A DNA stretch of 7,047 bases, from the NCBI GenBank assembly GCA_947311745.1, contig CAMZLT010000087.1:1-7047 (forward strand), given 5' to 3'. A program made the translations under genes and the position numbers. Below are positions 6,780 to 7,047 of the stretch, piece after piece; the stretch's first letter is position 1, and each line of letters starts with the position of its first letter. Below the pieces are notes generated by a model, which saw nothing but the letters and a program-made list of their open reading frames with translations, searched no databases and was not told where the DNA came from. This stretch comes from an uncultured Flavobacteriaceae bacterium (GTDB lineage: Bacteria; Bacteroidota; Bacteroidia; Flavobacteriales; Flavobacteriaceae).

Positions 6780-7047
6780 TTAGTTGTTTAATGCTTTGTT
6801 TTCTTCTTCGGTTAATAATCTTGAATGAATGATAAATCGCAACCCTAAAGGTATCTCTAAAGAAAAGCTAGAACCTCGACCTTCGGTAATATCAACGGTA
6901 AGAAAGGTGTGTTTCCAGTATTCAAACTGTTCTTCGTTCATGTAATAGTTTACGCCTTCGAGTTGTCCTAATAGAATATCGCTATCGTCTAAATACATAT
7001 CCTCTTTTTCAAAAATCATAGGAGCAGAGCCATCACAACAACCACCA
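6780..7047 (-). CDS. DUF779 family protein, 5' end beyond right edge
   Basis: Small protein of the DUF779 family; the biochemical role is not established. The family is often encoded next to aldehyde dehydrogenases, which suggests a part in aldehyde or alcohol oxidation. The reading frame is open to the window edge. Ahead of the first in-frame ATG (7019) the codons read GGCCDGSAP, which is the conserved double-cysteine block of the family (GGCCDGSxP), so that ATG is internal and the true start is outside the window. Eighty-eight and a fraction codons are seen. Further family blocks are DILLGQLEGVNYYMNEEQFE and the TEGRGSSFSLE-PLG-RF region. The paired cysteines could bind metal (inference). 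It is followed after 10 bp by acs. An upstream aldehyde dehydrogenase would make acetate for Acs. Confidence 0.85.
   Translation of the reverse strand, partial: GGCCDGSAPMIFEKEDMYLDDSDILLGQLEGVNYYMNEEQFEYWKHTFLTVDITEGRGSSFSLEIPLGLRFIIHSRLLTEEENKALNN

Noticed and set aside
6780..7019. Complete 79-residue DUF779 protein starting at the ATG at 7019
   Set aside because: The frame stays open to the window edge and the upstream codons encode the conserved GGCCDGSAP block, so this ATG is internal.

Overview
The window is an AT-rich stretch of a Bacteroidota chromosome, most likely a marine or freshwater member of the Flavobacteriaceae. The evidence is a TonB-dependent receptor with an N-terminal carboxypeptidase-regulatory-like domain, a PafA-type alkaline phosphatase, the absence of Shine-Dalgarno sequences before the starts, and TAnnTTTG-type -7 promoter boxes. 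All coding sequence looks chromosomal and housekeeping or accessory-metabolic. I see no mobile element, RNA gene or CRISPR array.

Layout from left to right. (1) Positions 1-461, minus strand: the first 153 codons of a TonB-dependent outer-membrane receptor that runs off the left edge. (2) Positions 462-679: an intergenic region with a candidate promoter for the receptor and an unusual TTACAAAA repeat/palindrome cluster. (3) Positions 680-2335, minus strand: an exported PafA-like alkaline phosphatase with every catalytic and zinc-binding residue present. (4) Positions 2336-2437: a compact divergent promoter region. (5) Positions 2438-3964, plus strand: a two-gene operon for an MlaE permease and an MlaF ATPase, the inner-membrane core of a phospholipid (Mla/MCE-type) transporter, with no MCE (MlaD) gene beside it. 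(6) Positions 3941-4834, minus strand: a calcineurin-like metallophosphoesterase that overlaps the mlaF 3' end tail-to-tail by 24 bp and appears to start at TTG. (7) Positions 4877-6769, minus strand: acetyl-CoA synthetase. (8) Positions 6780-7047, minus strand: a DUF779 protein cut by the right edge. Its reading frame is open to the edge, so its true start lies outside the window.

Gene logic. The minus-strand run DUF779-acs-phosphoesterase is tightly spaced (10 bp, then 42 bp) and reads as an operon. DUF779 genes are commonly found next to aldehyde dehydrogenase genes, so an aldehyde dehydrogenase upstream, just outside the window, is a reasonable prediction. Together these would form an acetaldehyde -> acetate -> acetyl-CoA route. 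The exported phosphatase releases inorganic phosphate in the periplasm, and MlaEF maintains outer-membrane lipid asymmetry. The receptor imports an unknown ligand. I see no strong sign of a wholly new system. The most checkable oddities are the TTG start with a hairpin in front of it, the LpxH-like features of the phosphoesterase, and the repeat cluster upstream of the receptor.
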